From the NCBI RefSeq assembly GCF_900103505.1, contig NZ_FNIA01000019.1:1-63081 (forward strand): DNA of 63,081 nt, read 5' to 3'. The DNA is from Haloarchaeobius iranensis. Its GTDB lineage: Archaea > Halobacteriota > Halobacteria > Halobacteriales > Natrialbaceae. The position numbers and the translations under genes are program-made. Position 1 is the stretch's first letter; every line of letters starts with the position of its first letter. This document shows positions 53,314-62,289 of the stretch, in pieces. The notes beneath the pieces are model-generated. The model was not told where the DNA came from, ran no database searches, and saw only the letters and a list, made by a program, of their open reading frames with translations.

Positions 53314-53796
53314 ATGGACGTCATCGCGGTCGCGGCTGTCAGCGAGAACGGTGTCATCGGGGACGGGCCGACACTCCCCTGGAGTCTACCGGCCGAGGTC
53401 CGCCGCTACAGGGAGCGCGTCGCCGACGACGTCGTCGTCATCGGGCGCAGGACGTTCGAGATGTTCGACGACCCGCCCGGCGCACACCAGCTCGTCCTCA
53501 GCCGGAGTGACCGTGAGTACGCCGACCCATCGGTCACGCACGCCGGGGGCGTCCGTCAGGCGGTATCCATCGCCAGCGAGCAGGGGGCACCGGTCCTGTA
53601 CGTCCTCGGGGGGAGCGCCATCTACGAGGCGTTCCTGTCGGAGTACGACCGGATGCTCCTCAGTCGTATCGAGGGCGAGTTCGAGGGCGACGCACACTTC
53701 CCCGAGTTCGACGGTGACGAGTGGGAGCTGGTCGCCGAGACCCAGTTCGACGGCTACGTGCTGGAGGAGTGGGTGCCCGCGTCGGGCGGGGACTGA
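53314..53796 (+). CDS. folA: Dihydrofolate reductase
   Basis: 160 aa, the usual length. It starts MDVIAVAAVSENGVIGDG, then LPWSLPAEVRRYRE (substrate region), VVIGRRTFEMF (NADPH site), and LGGSAIYEAFLSEYDRMLLSRI. It reduces dihydrofolate to tetrahydrofolate. The ATG at 53314 matches the family start; an in-frame TTG at 53293 is unlikely. No thymidylate synthase gene is adjacent. Confidence 0.93.
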   Translation: MDVIAVAAVSENGVIGDGPTLPWSLPAEVRRYRERVADDVVVIGRRTFEMFDDPPGAHQLVLSRSDREYADPSVTHAGGVRQAVSIASEQGAPVLYVLGGSAIYEAFLSEYDRMLLSRIEGEFEGDAHFPEFDGDEWELVAETQFDGYVLEEWVPASGGD

Positions 53797-54089
53797 GAGC
53801 CCTCCAGAGGAGACAGGACCCTCGCTCGTACTCCCGATACGGATACCGAGGCGAAACGGGACGGCGACCGCCGATATTCCGCCTCATCCGTCGCTACGCT
53901 CGGAGACCTGCTTGCCACCGTCCCAGTAGTGGTCGCCGAGAACCCGTTCGTCCATCCCCCGTGCACGTCTTCGAGGGCCGTCGCGTACGGTGTCGTTCCA
54001 GCGATTGCGGAAGCTGTAGGGGCTGATGGCGAGCACGGGGGTCTGTATCGCCGGCCAACAGCAGCGCTGGCGGACCGAGGCTCGGATGC
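53797..54089. other. Gap with possible minus-strand coding remnant
   Basis: 293 bp. A minus-strand frame ends MDERVLGDHYWDGGKQVSER at 53884, with haloarchaeal-looking composition, but its start is undefined and no family is recognised. It may be the tail of a lost gene. Confidence 0.3.
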
Positions 54090-55157
54090 TCAGTCGTCCG
54101 TCGCGGCGTCCCGGCCGTCGGCCTCGTCGGTCCACACCGTGGCGGTCGTGTCGTCGTCGGTGACGTCGATGCTCCCCATCTCCGGCACCTCCTGGTCCCC
54201 GTACTTCGTCTTGAGCTTCCCGAACGCGACCGCGACCGTGTAGATACCGACTCCACAGAGGACGATGACACCGCCCGCCGTCGCGCCGATCTGGTAGGAG
54301 ATCGCGATGCCGAGGAGGACGGAGAGCTCGGCGAGGACGATGGAGACGAGCAGGGACTCGTTGAAGCTCCGCGCGACCTGTGACGCTCCGGCGACGGGCA
54401 CCACGAGCATAGCCGCGACGAGGATGACACCCATGATCTGCATCGCGCCGACGACCACGAGCGCGGTCAGCATCACCATGATTCGGTTGTACCAGTTCAC
54501 CGGGATGCCCGACACCCGTGCTGCCGTCTCGTCGAAGGTGACGTAGAGGAGCTGATTGCGCGTCAGCGCGACCATCCCGACGATGATGCCGAACAGCACG
54601 AGGAGGATGGCGGCGCTCTGGGAGGTCACCGTGGAGAGGTTCCCGAACAGGTACTGTTCGACGCTGACGGTCATGCCACCGGCGTTGATCGTGATGAGCG
54701 TCGTCCCGAGTGCGAACCCCGTCGAGAGCACGATGGCCATCGAGACGTCGTTGTAGGCGTCGGTCACCTCCGAGATGAGTTCGATGAACAGCGCTGCGAT
54801 CATCGCCACGACGACCGCCGTCAGGTACGGCGTCACCCCGAGGTCGATGACCGCGTTCAGGAACAGCCCGACGGCGACGCCGGCGAATGCGGTGTGGGCG
54901 AGTGCGTCCCCGATGAGCGCCAGCTGTCTGTGCACGAGGAAAGTGCCGATGAGCGGGGCCATGACACCGATACAGAGCCCGACGAGGATGCCCCGTTGCA
55001 TGAAGCCGTAGCTCAACATCCCGATGCCCGCCTCCCGTGCGACCCAGCCCAGCAGCCCGGCCCACTGTTCGAGGAGCCAGTACATCGGTCCGAGGAGGGT
55101 GTCGAGCGTCTCGTTCGACTGCGACTGGAGGAGGACCGGTGCAAGTACGCCGGTCAT
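54090..55157 (-). CDS. Zinc/manganese-type ABC transporter permease (ZnuB/MntB family)
   Basis: 355 aa, about eight membrane helices of the ABC-3 family. Typical segments are VHRQLALIGDALAHTAFAGVAVG and RNQLLYVTFDETAARVSGIPV. A polar acidic tail (DDDTTATVWTDEADGRD) is added at the C-terminus. It is the membrane subunit of the three-gene metal importer. The ATG at 55155-55157 overlaps the ATPase stop by 4 bases. Metal identity (Zn, Mn or Fe) cannot be fixed from the permease. Confidence 0.92.
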   Translation of the reverse strand: MTGVLAPVLLQSQSNETLDTLLGPMYWLLEQWAGLLGWVAREAGIGMLSYGFMQRGILVGLCIGVMAPLIGTFLVHRQLALIGDALAHTAFAGVAVGLFLNAVIDLGVTPYLTAVVVAMIAALFIELISEVTDAYNDVSMAIVLSTGFALGTTLITINAGGMTVSVEQYLFGNLSTVTSQSAAILLVLFGIIVGMVALTRNQLLYVTFDETAARVSGIPVNWYNRIMVMLTALVVVGAMQIMGVILVAAMLVVPVAGASQVARSFNESLLVSIVLAELSVLLGIAISYQIGATAGGVIVLCGVGIYTVAVAFGKLKTKYGDQEVPEMGSIDVTDDDTTATVWTDEADGRDAATDD

Positions 55158-55942
55158 TCCGAACCACCCAGGAAGTTGGCAGCCGTCCCGAAGGCGTGGG
55201 CCAGCGCGTCGCTCTCGACGAACTCCGCGGTCGGGCCGTCGAAGTACACCTCCCGATTGAGACAGACGACGCGGTCGGCGTTGTCCGTGACCGCACCGAG
55301 GTCGTGCTCGATGAGCAGCACGGTGATGCCCCGCTCGTTCAGGGACTCGAGCAGCCCGTAGAACGCCTGGACGGATTCGACGTCGACCCCGACGGTCGGC
55401 TCGTCCAGGACGAGGAGCTCCGCTTCGCTGGCGAGCGCGCGCGCGATGAACGCTCGCTGGCGCTGGCCGCCCGAGAGCTGCGTGATCCGACGGCCGGCGA
55501 AGGCCGACATCCCGACCGTATCCAGCGCATCGTCCACGATCGCCCAGTCTCGGCTGGAGAGTCGGCCGAACCCCACGTGCGGGAACCGGCCCATCTTCAC
55601 CACTTCGCGGACCGTGATGGGCATCTCCTTGGACGCGCTGGCGTGCTGGGCGACGTAGCCGAGCCGCCCGCCGTCGTCGAAGCTGTGGGCGGGTTCGCCG
55701 AAGAGCCTGGCCGCGCCGGTGTCCGGTTCCAGCAGTCCCAGCATCAGCTGCATGAGCGTCGACTTGCCGGAGCCGTTCGGGCCGACGACAGCGACGTACT
55801 CGCCGTTCTGAACCGAGAGCGAGACATCCTCGACGACGGGCGTCGCCGTGTAGCCGAACGCCACGTCGCGAAGCTCGATGACTGGTTCTCGGGCGCCCGA
55901 GACCGCAGTCTCGTCGGCGGTCGCTGAGGGCTGCGAACTCAT
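55154..55942 (-). CDS. Zinc/manganese-type ABC transporter ATP-binding protein (ZnuC/MntA family)
   Basis: 262 aa. Walker A is GPNGSGKST, signature LSGGQRQR, Walker B LLVLDEPTVGVD and the switch histidine IEHDLGAV. The segment GYVAQHASASKEMPITVREVVKMGR is characteristic of the metal-importer ATPases. ATG 55940-55942 overlaps the binding-protein stop (ATGA); a longer frame to 56077 is antisense-like. Central gene of the operon. Confidence 0.92.
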   Translation of the reverse strand: MSSQPSATADETAVSGAREPVIELRDVAFGYTATPVVEDVSLSVQNGEYVAVVGPNGSGKSTLMQLMLGLLEPDTGAARLFGEPAHSFDDGGRLGYVAQHASASKEMPITVREVVKMGRFPHVGFGRLSSRDWAIVDDALDTVGMSAFAGRRITQLSGGQRQRAFIARALASEAELLVLDEPTVGVDVESVQAFYGLLESLNERGITVLLIEHDLGAVTDNADRVVCLNREVYFDGPTAEFVESDALAHAFGTAANFLGGSE

Positions 55943-56982
55943 TGGAAGTTCCTCCACTCGTTCGCCCAGCCCTCGGGCCCAGCTTCCCCGGGGCTCTTCG
56001 TTCCGAGGACGACCTCGAAGGTCGGCATGTTGATCTTGTAGGCGATGTCCTCGTACCCCCAGTTCTCCTCGACCCACTCCTCCCGGACGCCGGCGTACGG
56101 CGTCACCGGGAAGTAGGCCTCGACGTCGGTCTCCTCCATCAGCTGGACGGCCGGTCGTCGTGCCTCGAACACGCCGTTCGCGATGTACCGGATGTCGTGC
56201 TCGCGGATGGTCTCCTGGGCCTGGCGCATGTCCTGTGGAGTCACGTCGCCGCTGGCCGCCAGGTTCGTCACCAGTGGCCGCATCTCGACGCCGTACCGGA
56301 CGCCGATGTACTGGAACGCGTTGTGTGCGGCGAGCTGGACGACGTCCCGTTCGGCCGCGTCGAAGATCGCCTCGTACTCCGCGTCGATCTGGGCCAGTCG
56401 CTCGGACTTGTACGTCTCGGCGTTCTCACGGAGTGTCGACTCCTCGTCAGGGGAGAGTTCGACGAGCCCTTCGGTGATGTTTTCGACGGAGGTCCTCGCG
56501 CGGTGGGGGTCGAGCCAGAAGTGGGGGTCCTTCCCCTGCTGCTCGCCGACGCCCTCCTCCTCGCGGTCGAGACTCGCGGCGAGGTCGACCAGTTCGACCC
56601 CTTCACGGACGTTGATCAGCTGCGTGTCGACGTCGTCGTCCTCCAGCGTCTGGATAGCCCGGTCCGCCCACGGCTGGAAGCCCGGGCCGACGTGGATGAA
56701 CGCCTCGGCCTCGATGATGTCCCGCGTCACCTGTGCGTTCGGTTGCCAGCCGTGGCCGTGCATCCCGACAGGCACGAGGTTCTCGACCGTGATGCTCGTG
56801 CCGTCGGCGATCTTCCGTGCGAAGTCGTAGAAGCTGAAGAAGGATGCCACGGCGGTCGGTCCGTCACTGTCGTCCGCGCTCACGCCACCGAAACAGCCAG
56901 CGATACCGCTCAACAGCGCCCCGGAGCCGGCGGCGAGCGCCTGCCGGCGGGAGAGAGAGGAGATTCCATTCGTTTCGTTCAT
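55939..56982 (-). CDS. Zinc/manganese-type ABC substrate-binding lipoprotein (ZnuA/MntC family)
   Basis: 347 aa. A Tat-type motif SRRQALAAGSG with lipobox IAGC gives an anchored lipoprotein. The cluster A-I fold has metal ligands in GMHGHGWQP, the second ligand region DPHFWLDPHRA, and His in QLAAHNAFQYIGV. A short acidic/charged loop (REEEGVGEQQGKD) precedes the second His, shorter than the His-rich loop of many ZnuA proteins. Start at ATG 56980-56982; GTG at 56988 is an alternative. First gene of the operon, behind a TATA box and a DtxR-like palindrome. Confidence 0.9.
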   Translation of the reverse strand: MNETNGISSLSRRQALAAGSGALLSGIAGCFGGVSADDSDGPTAVASFFSFYDFARKIADGTSITVENLVPVGMHGHGWQPNAQVTRDIIEAEAFIHVGPGFQPWADRAIQTLEDDDVDTQLINVREGVELVDLAASLDREEEGVGEQQGKDPHFWLDPHRARTSVENITEGLVELSPDEESTLRENAETYKSERLAQIDAEYEAIFDAAERDVVQLAAHNAFQYIGVRYGVEMRPLVTNLAASGDVTPQDMRQAQETIREHDIRYIANGVFEARRPAVQLMEETDVEAYFPVTPYAGVREEWVEENWGYEDIAYKINMPTFEVVLGTKSPGEAGPEGWANEWRNFQ

Positions 56983-57007
56983 ACTCACCCGACGGTTGCA
57001 CTCGAAA

Positions 57008-57015
57008 ACATATAA
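57008..57015 (-). promoter_or_regulatory. TATA box of the metal importer operon
   Basis: Minus-strand ATTATATG is 26-33 bp upstream of the substrate-binding protein ATG, giving a leaderless start. Confidence 0.5.
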
Positions 57016-57025
57016 TGGTTCTCAT

Positions 57026-57051
57026 CTAATCAGAGAATTAGACTAGTCTAA
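57026..57051. promoter_or_regulatory. DtxR/SirR-type operator upstream of the metal importer
   Basis: TTAGACTAGTCTAA at 57038-57051 is a perfect 14-base palindrome with the TTAG...CTAA ends of DtxR-family boxes. It overlaps a second inverted repeat CTAAT(N6)ATTAG at 57026-57041. It stands 23 bp upstream of the TATA box. A metal-dependent DtxR-family regulator is the best guess. Confidence 0.6.
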
Positions 57052-57052
57052 A

Positions 57053-57385
57053 ACATATGCAGTGGGTCGGTTTCACCTCTCGAGAAACGAACATCGGTTT
57101 CCACGAGGCGTCGGTTCTCCCGGGCTCAACCACAGGCCGTTTTTCACTGCGCTAAATTTTGGATTAGGCACCACTGGTGGCGGTCTCCACGACCAGTACA
57201 GCCCGGACAGCGCGCGCCGGTACTCGGATTCCATGTCGGTCGGGGAGCTACCGAACAGTCCGAGAAGCAGCCGGGTGAGACAGAATCCGCCGCGACGACC
57301 GCCAGCCCGCTGTCAGCACATCGCCCGCAAGCTCTATCCACTGGTGAGTCCGCCACCCTCCAGAGCGCGGGGGACCGGTGTCCGG
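57053..57385. other. Intergenic region without a supported gene
   Basis: 333 bp between the metal-importer operator and the end of the SCO-like gene. Short frames such as 57144-57356 minus (Cys- and Arg-rich) have no family match and no haloarchaeal composition. Nothing is called. Confidence 0.5.
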
Positions 57386-58060
57386 TCAGGCCTGTCGCAC
57401 TCGTTCGAGGTCCGCCAGGATAGCGTTCACGTCCGGGGACTGGTCGCGATAGGCGCGCTCGACGTAGCCGTCGGCGTTCACGAGCAGCGTCAGGGACGTG
57501 TGGGTGAACATGTACCCGTCCATGTCGTCGGGGTGTGTCCGCCGGAACGCGACGCCGAACTCCTCCTCGACGACCACCCTGGCGCGCTCCGCCGACTCGG
57601 GTCGCAGGAAGTGCCAGTTCCCCGCGTCCGTGGCGACGTTCCGCTCCTCTGCGTAGGTCTGCAACCGGTCGGCGGTGTCCCGTTCCGGGTCGAACGTGAC
57701 CGGCAGGAACGCCACCGCATCCGCGTACCCGTTGTCCGCCGCGTGCGTCTGGATGTTCCGCAGGGCCGAGATGAGTACCGGACAGACCGTCCGGCAGTTG
57801 CTGTAGAAGAACGTCAGGAGGCGGGGTCTGGCGATGGAGCCGAGCTCCAGCTCACGGGACTCCAGCGGGGCGGGGAGCGTGACGTCCGGCAGCTGCTCCC
57901 CCCACGCCGGGTACGCCACGTCCGCGCTGTCGAACGGGCGGCCTGGGTCGCCGAGAACCACGTTCGGGTTCGACTCGCCGCCCAGAACGCCGAGACAGCC
58001 CGACAGGGTGCTCCCCCCGACGACCGTCCCGGCGCTCGCGATGAAGGTCCGCCGTTGCAT
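57386..58060 (-). CDS. SCO1/SenC-family lipoprotein
   Basis: 224 aa. The N-terminus MQRRTFIASAG has an RR motif and lipobox LSGC (Cys22). The thioredoxin-like SCO domain has the copper motif Cys89-x3-Cys93 (NCRTVCPV) and the later His in FTHTSLTLLV. It delivers copper to, or reduces thiols of, the CuA site of cytochrome oxidase at the outer face. No oxidase genes are in this window. Start at ATG 58058-58060. Confidence 0.9.
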   Translation of the reverse strand: MQRRTFIASAGTVVGGSTLSGCLGVLGGESNPNVVLGDPGRPFDSADVAYPAWGEQLPDVTLPAPLESRELELGSIARPRLLTFFYSNCRTVCPVLISALRNIQTHAADNGYADAVAFLPVTFDPERDTADRLQTYAEERNVATDAGNWHFLRPESAERARVVVEEEFGVAFRRTHPDDMDGYMFTHTSLTLLVNADGYVERAYRDQSPDVNAILADLERVRQA

Positions 58061-58224
58061 AGCGAGCTGTTTGCCGGGTCGCTACAAGTGTAATCTGGTT
58101 CGTCGGTCGAATCAGCAGGCTCGACGAGCAGCCGTCGGGACCGTTCCCGGGACACTACCCGAGTTCCCAAACCGGGTATGTAGTTTTATGTCGGCCGCTC
58201 CGCTGGTCTGTAGCAGTCACCGCC

Positions 58225-59442
58225 ATGCAGGTCACGGTAGCAGACATCGAAGACGCACGCGACCGGCTGGACGACGAGTCGGTCGTCCGCGAGACACCCA
58301 TCGAGACGAACCGTTCGCTCGCCGCCGAGACTCAGGCCGAGGTCCGGCTCAAGATGGAGCACCTCCAGCGTACCGGCTCGTTCAAGACCCGCGGCGCGTA
58401 CAACAAGCTCACGCAGGTCGCCGCCTCGGACAGCGATGCGACGCGCGCCGTCGCGGCCAGCGCGGGGAACCACGCTCAGGGCGTCGCACTCGCTGCGACG
58501 AAGGTCGGCCTCGAGGCGACCATCGTCATGCCCAAGGGCGCACCGCAAGCGAAGATCGACGCCACCGAGGGGTACGGGGCGGAGGTCGTCCTTCACGGTG
58601 CGGACTTCCAGGCCGCGATGGCCCACGCGAAGACCCTCGTCGACGACGACAGCGTGTTCGTCCACGCGTACGACGACCCCGATATCGTCGCCGGACAGGG
58701 CACCCTCGGACTCGAACTCGTCGAACAGGTGCCCGACGCCGACACGGTCGTCGTCCCCATCGGCGGTGGTGGCCTCATCGGCGGCATCGCGACCGCTGTC
58801 GCGGCCCGGTCGCCCGAGACGCGCATCGTCGGCGTGCAGGCCGAATCCGCCGCCACCGTCCCCGAGAGCCTCGACAAGGGCGGGCCGGTCACCATCGACT
58901 CCATGCAGACCATCGCGGACGGGATCGCAACCGGTGGCATCTCCGAGCTGACGTACGAGCTCATCGACGCGTACGTCGACGAGGTCGTCACGGTCACCGA
59001 CACCGAGATCGCCGAGAGCGTGCTCTTTATGCTGGAACGCGCGAAGCAGATGGTCGAGGGTGCCGGCGCGGCCTCAGTCGCCGCGGTCCGGAGCGACAGA
59101 CTCGACGTGAGCGACGAGGTCGTCGTCCCGCTGCTCTGTGGCGGTAACCTCAGCATGACCGACCTCCAGACGGTGCTGACACACGGGCTCACCCACCGGA
59201 ACCAGCTCGTGCACCTCCAGGTCCACATCGTCGACCGGCCGGGCGAGATGAGCCGGGTGTCCGAACTTATCGCCGACTGTGGCGCGAACATCCACGACGT
59301 CGAGCACGAACGCTCCGCGAAGGAGCTCGACGTCGGCGACGCCTACCTCCAGTTCCACGTCCAGACGAGCGGGACCGGGCAGACCGAGCGCATCCTCGAG
59401 AGCCTCCGGGACGCGGGCTACGACGTGGAGCTGCTGAACTGA
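58225..59442 (+). CDS. ilvA: Threonine ammonia-lyase (threonine dehydratase) with C-terminal ACT domain
   Basis: 405 aa. The PLP lysine Lys54 lies in GSFKTRGAYNKL, the phosphate-binding loop is VPIGGGGLIGGIA, and ASAGNHAQGVA binds the substrate carboxylate. A single ACT domain follows from about residue 330 (VHLQVHIVDRPGEMSRVSELI), as in short (about 400 aa) catabolic or isoleucine-biosynthetic forms. It makes 2-oxobutyrate and ammonia from threonine. A TTTTAT element at 58184-58189 is 36-41 bp upstream of the ATG. Alone, convergent with the partition genes. Confidence 0.92.
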   Translation: MQVTVADIEDARDRLDDESVVRETPIETNRSLAAETQAEVRLKMEHLQRTGSFKTRGAYNKLTQVAASDSDATRAVAASAGNHAQGVALAATKVGLEATIVMPKGAPQAKIDATEGYGAEVVLHGADFQAAMAHAKTLVDDDSVFVHAYDDPDIVAGQGTLGLELVEQVPDADTVVVPIGGGGLIGGIATAVAARSPETRIVGVQAESAATVPESLDKGGPVTIDSMQTIADGIATGGISELTYELIDAYVDEVVTVTDTEIAESVLFMLERAKQMVEGAGAASVAAVRSDRLDVSDEVVVPLLCGGNLSMTDLQTVLTHGLTHRNQLVHLQVHIVDRPGEMSRVSELIADCGANIHDVEHERSAKELDVGDAYLQFHVQTSGTGQTERILESLRDAGYDVELLN

Positions 59443-59725
59443 GGCTACCGACCGTCCGGAACCACGCTGCAGTCGGGTCGAAGCAATGATGCGGGAAGCC
59501 CACGGCGTCGCTCTGTCCGTCTGCGCACTCCTGAGCACCGACTTCATCGGTGACGGTTTCGAGCGTGTCGTAGTCGAGATCTGTCTGCGCGACGTATCGC
59601 TCGCGTCCCCCGAAAGTTCGGGAACCCGTCCCGGAGTCAGACCATCCCCGGAACCGACGATACACGGATTCGGCCCCTCCATATCGCGATATGAGGTTCA
59701 TCCATCCGGAGGCTCCCCTCAACGG
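59443..59725. other. Boundary region between chromosomal-type genes and partition module
   Basis: 283 bp. A minus-strand frame contains an acidic stretch (VAQTDLDYDTLETVTDEVG) that looks coding but has no defined start, no family match and runs into the antisense of ilvA. It may be a remnant of an element. No gene is called. Confidence 0.3.
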
Positions 59726-60136
59726 CTACTCCTCGAACGTCATCCCGTAGCCCCACTCCTCCAGTTCGCCCTCGACCTCGTCGAGGTGCTCGAGTCCGAC
59801 CATCACCAGAGCCTCGCGGAGGTCCGTGAGCGAGACGTCCGCGTCGAACCGCTCCTCTAGCTCACGGAGTGCGTCGCGTTCCGCACTCTTCGTGTCCGGC
59901 TTGAGGAACAACGGGACTCGGTCGCGGCCGTCCTGGACACCGTCGCGGCGGAACTTGTACGGTATCTGCATCGTCCGACGGCTCGGCCCACCAGCGCTAG
60001 CGGCTGCCGTCGACGAGGAACCATCCCCACCAGACTCCTCCGTGGATTCTGGGGCCGGACTGGACGACGTATCGCCGTCAGTCGATGTGTCCTCCGCGAA
60101 GGGGTCCTCCCCCGCGCCCTCTTTCATTCCCGTCAT
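59726..60136 (-). CDS. Small partition-partner protein downstream of ParA
   Basis: 136 aa. The first about 50 residues are a low-complexity acidic/Ser region (DTSTDGDTSSSPAPESTEESGG). The C-terminal about 85 form a folded, acidic domain (MQIPYKFRRDGVQDGRD ... LTDLREALVMVGLEHLDEVEGELEEWG). It overlaps the ParA stop by 4 bases (ATGA), the position held by ParB-like or centromere-binding adaptors. No ParB motif is recognisable. A DNA-binding partner role is inferred from position. Confidence 0.75.
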   Translation of the reverse strand: MTGMKEGAGEDPFAEDTSTDGDTSSSPAPESTEESGGDGSSSTAAASAGGPSRRTMQIPYKFRRDGVQDGRDRVPLFLKPDTKSAERDALRELEERFDADVSLTDLREALVMVGLEHLDEVEGELEEWGYGMTFEE

Positions 60137-61032
60137 GCGGTCATCACCTCGTGTTCGACGTCGCCGGGTTCCGGCGGATTCGGCGCTTCGAGCCCGACCT
60201 CCCGTTCGAGATGGCGGGCGATACGGTCGAACTGAGCCAGGGTCTCGATTTCGTAGTCCCGCTGCCGGTCACGATGTTCACGGACGTACTGGTAGGCGGA
60301 GCACTGCTGCATCCAGCAGCCCTCCATCAGCGACGCGCGCTCCCCGATGACCTCGGGGATCGGGTACTCAATCTCGTCGAGGATGGTTCGCTGGTCACGC
60401 GTGTTCTTGAACCCGATCGGGACGGCTCCGAGGACCCCGACGTCGACCTCCAGCTGGTCCTCCAGACCGGCGACGAGGGACTCGAGCCCCTCGACCGCGG
60501 CGCGACCCTTCGCACTCGGTTCCACCGGGATGACGAGCGACCGGGTGGCGTGGATGGCGTTGTAGAGGTGTGGTCCCTCGGTCGCCGGCGGGTCGCAGAT
60601 GAGCACGTCGTACTCGTCGGGCACGCCCGCCTCGCGTAGGACGCGGAGCAACTGGGCGTGCATCCCGAACGCCTCTCCCATCGCTTCGGCCTGGTCCTTC
60701 TCACGCTGGAGGTACTCCGCCAGGTCCGAGAGCATGTTGTGTTCGGGGACGATGTCGACGCCCTCGACGGTCCGCACGAGGTCGTCGAACTCGCCCTTCG
60801 GGCGGCGGATCATGTGGCGGACGATGTTGTCGACTGGCTCCGTCCGCTGGTCGTCGACACCGAAGAGCCGGGAGAGGTCGCCGTCCTGCGGATCGAGGGG
60901 GATAACGAGCGGCTTCAGTCCGGCACGGGCGTGCGCCACGGCCAGGTTGGCGGCGGTCGTCGTCTTGCCGACCCCGCCGGCCTCGCTGTACGTCGAGTAC
61001 GCTAACATGCTCGCAGCATCACACCCAGCCAT
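60133..61032 (-). CDS. ParA/SojA-family partition ATPase
   Basis: 299 aa (275 if the internal ATG at 61006-61008, MLAYSTYSEAGG, is used, which is the usual family start). The P-loop is SEAGGVGKTTTAANLAVAHA, where the signature first Lys of the deviant Walker A is replaced by Ala, a feature seen in haloarchaeal ParA. Asp motifs LDPQDGDLSRL and LICDPPATEGPHL follow. It segregates a replicon or partitions an origin region. Forms an operon with the small partner gene; its upstream region holds TGAAC repeats. Confidence 0.9.
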   Translation of the reverse strand: MAGCDAASMLAYSTYSEAGGVGKTTTAANLAVAHARAGLKPLVIPLDPQDGDLSRLFGVDDQRTEPVDNIVRHMIRRPKGEFDDLVRTVEGVDIVPEHNMLSDLAEYLQREKDQAEAMGEAFGMHAQLLRVLREAGVPDEYDVLICDPPATEGPHLYNAIHATRSLVIPVEPSAKGRAAVEGLESLVAGLEDQLEVDVGVLGAVPIGFKNTRDQRTILDEIEYPIPEVIGERASLMEGCWMQQCSAYQYVREHRDRQRDYEIETLAQFDRIARHLEREVGLEAPNPPEPGDVEHEVMTA

Positions 61033-61070
61033 CTTGAATGTTCGTCAGACGTGTTCGTTGTTGGTTCGAA

Positions 61071-61420
61071 TGAACGGAGTCATTGAACACACCGAATGAA
61101 CACAACTACTGAACAAAATTGATGAATACAAACGGTGAATGAATGGGATGAACGGTGTGGTCGGGTCGGTGTGTTCCCTGGGTGTATTCGACTCACGCCA
61201 CGAACGCAACTCGCATCTCGAGCTGGGTCCGTTCGAGAAGTGGCCGGTGAACGCACAGAACGGCAATGAACACCGAACACCATTCGTCGCTGCATACGAG
61301 TGTCTGAATGGAAGAACACACACAGAGAACACCGCTACCGAAACCCAGCAGTAACACCACACAATGAATGAACTCCACGAACACATCTACTGAACGTGGC
61401 TGGTGAACACAACTACTGAA
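61071..61420. repeat. Iteron-like TGAAC repeats upstream of ParA, possible centromere or origin
   Basis: TGAAC occurs ten times on the plus strand between 61071 and 61408; chance predicts fewer than one. A 17-base unit (TGAACACAACTACTGAA) is exact at 61097-61113 and 61404-61420 and has one internal mismatch at 61378-61394. The region is locally AT-rich. Such arrays bind partition or replication proteins. No Rep or Orc1/Cdc6 gene is in the window, so origin function is unproven. Confidence 0.6.
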
Positions 61421-61440
61421 TCCTCTGTACTGCAAAGGGT

Positions 61441-62289
61441 TCACCCGGATGACGAAGCAGCACCAGGTCCGGGTCCGGACCGGGCACGCGGTGGTCGCGG
61501 GGGAACACCGAGAGGCCGCATGGTCCGCGACCGAGTCGCTCGCGCACATCGCCAGTGGTCCAAACAGCCAAGCACGAGCGCGCAGGGGTTCTCGAGACGA
61601 ACCACCACCGGCCACGGGCCCGGAATGCGTTCGCTCCACGGCCGCCGCCAGCAGAAGCCGGGACGGCAAGTGCGGAGCGACACCCAGTGGGACGCTCCGT
61701 AGCGCGATCTCCAGCTCCCTCGTGACAGTCGAGGGCGTCCAACGCGGTGGGCTCGGAAGCACCAGAGCTGCGGACAGCAGGGAACCCACCGCGACAGTAG
61801 CCAGGTCATGCGCTTCGGCGACCCTCCGCACGACGAGCGAAGCTTGCGGGGAGGCCATCCCCAGGCGACTGTTTTCGAGCCAGCACCCGATACCGGCATG
61901 GTAGAGGCCCGGGCTCCTGTCGACACCGATGACAGAGAGAACCGTGGGTGTTCGAGGCCCGCACCGGCGAGCGCCGAGGCGGTAGGGAACGGAAAACGAG
62001 TCCACCGCGCGGTCGCGTTCAGGTAGAGGTCAGGTAGGAAGCGGACAGGGACGCTCTCGTCGGCGGAAGCGGCGGGCTGTTCGGAGGGACCCGCCGAGAG
62101 TCACGCTCGTTTCGGTGGTTAGCAGCTCCAGGGAACGTTCGAACTGGGTGCCACCGGTCCCGGAGCCGGCCTTGCTGCCGCCCGTCTCACCGCGCACGAG
62201 AATAAACCATGGAGCACGATATCGACCGGGGTCGTCACGTCGGTCCACAACCTCGGAGGATGGGTCAGTTTCGGGACGGTTCCCCGCTG
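61441..62289. other. GC-rich region with no supported gene, probably decayed DNA
   Basis: About 850 bp. A minus-strand frame from 62005 to about 61440 is open and has fairly high G/C at third positions (SPQASLVVRRVAEAHDLATV ...), but continues as nonsense into the repeat region. A plus-strand frame (61449-61904) is equally open. Neither has a recognisable domain. Either a decayed gene or antisense openness of GC-rich DNA. Confidence 0.35.

Noticed and set aside
57144-57356. 70-codon minus-strand Cys-rich frame
   Set aside because: Cysteines are irregular, no start signal, and composition resembles antisense GC-rich DNA.
61071-61420. CRISPR array
   Set aside because: Repeat units are short, irregularly spaced and without uniform spacers; no cas genes are present. 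Iteron-like repeats fit better.
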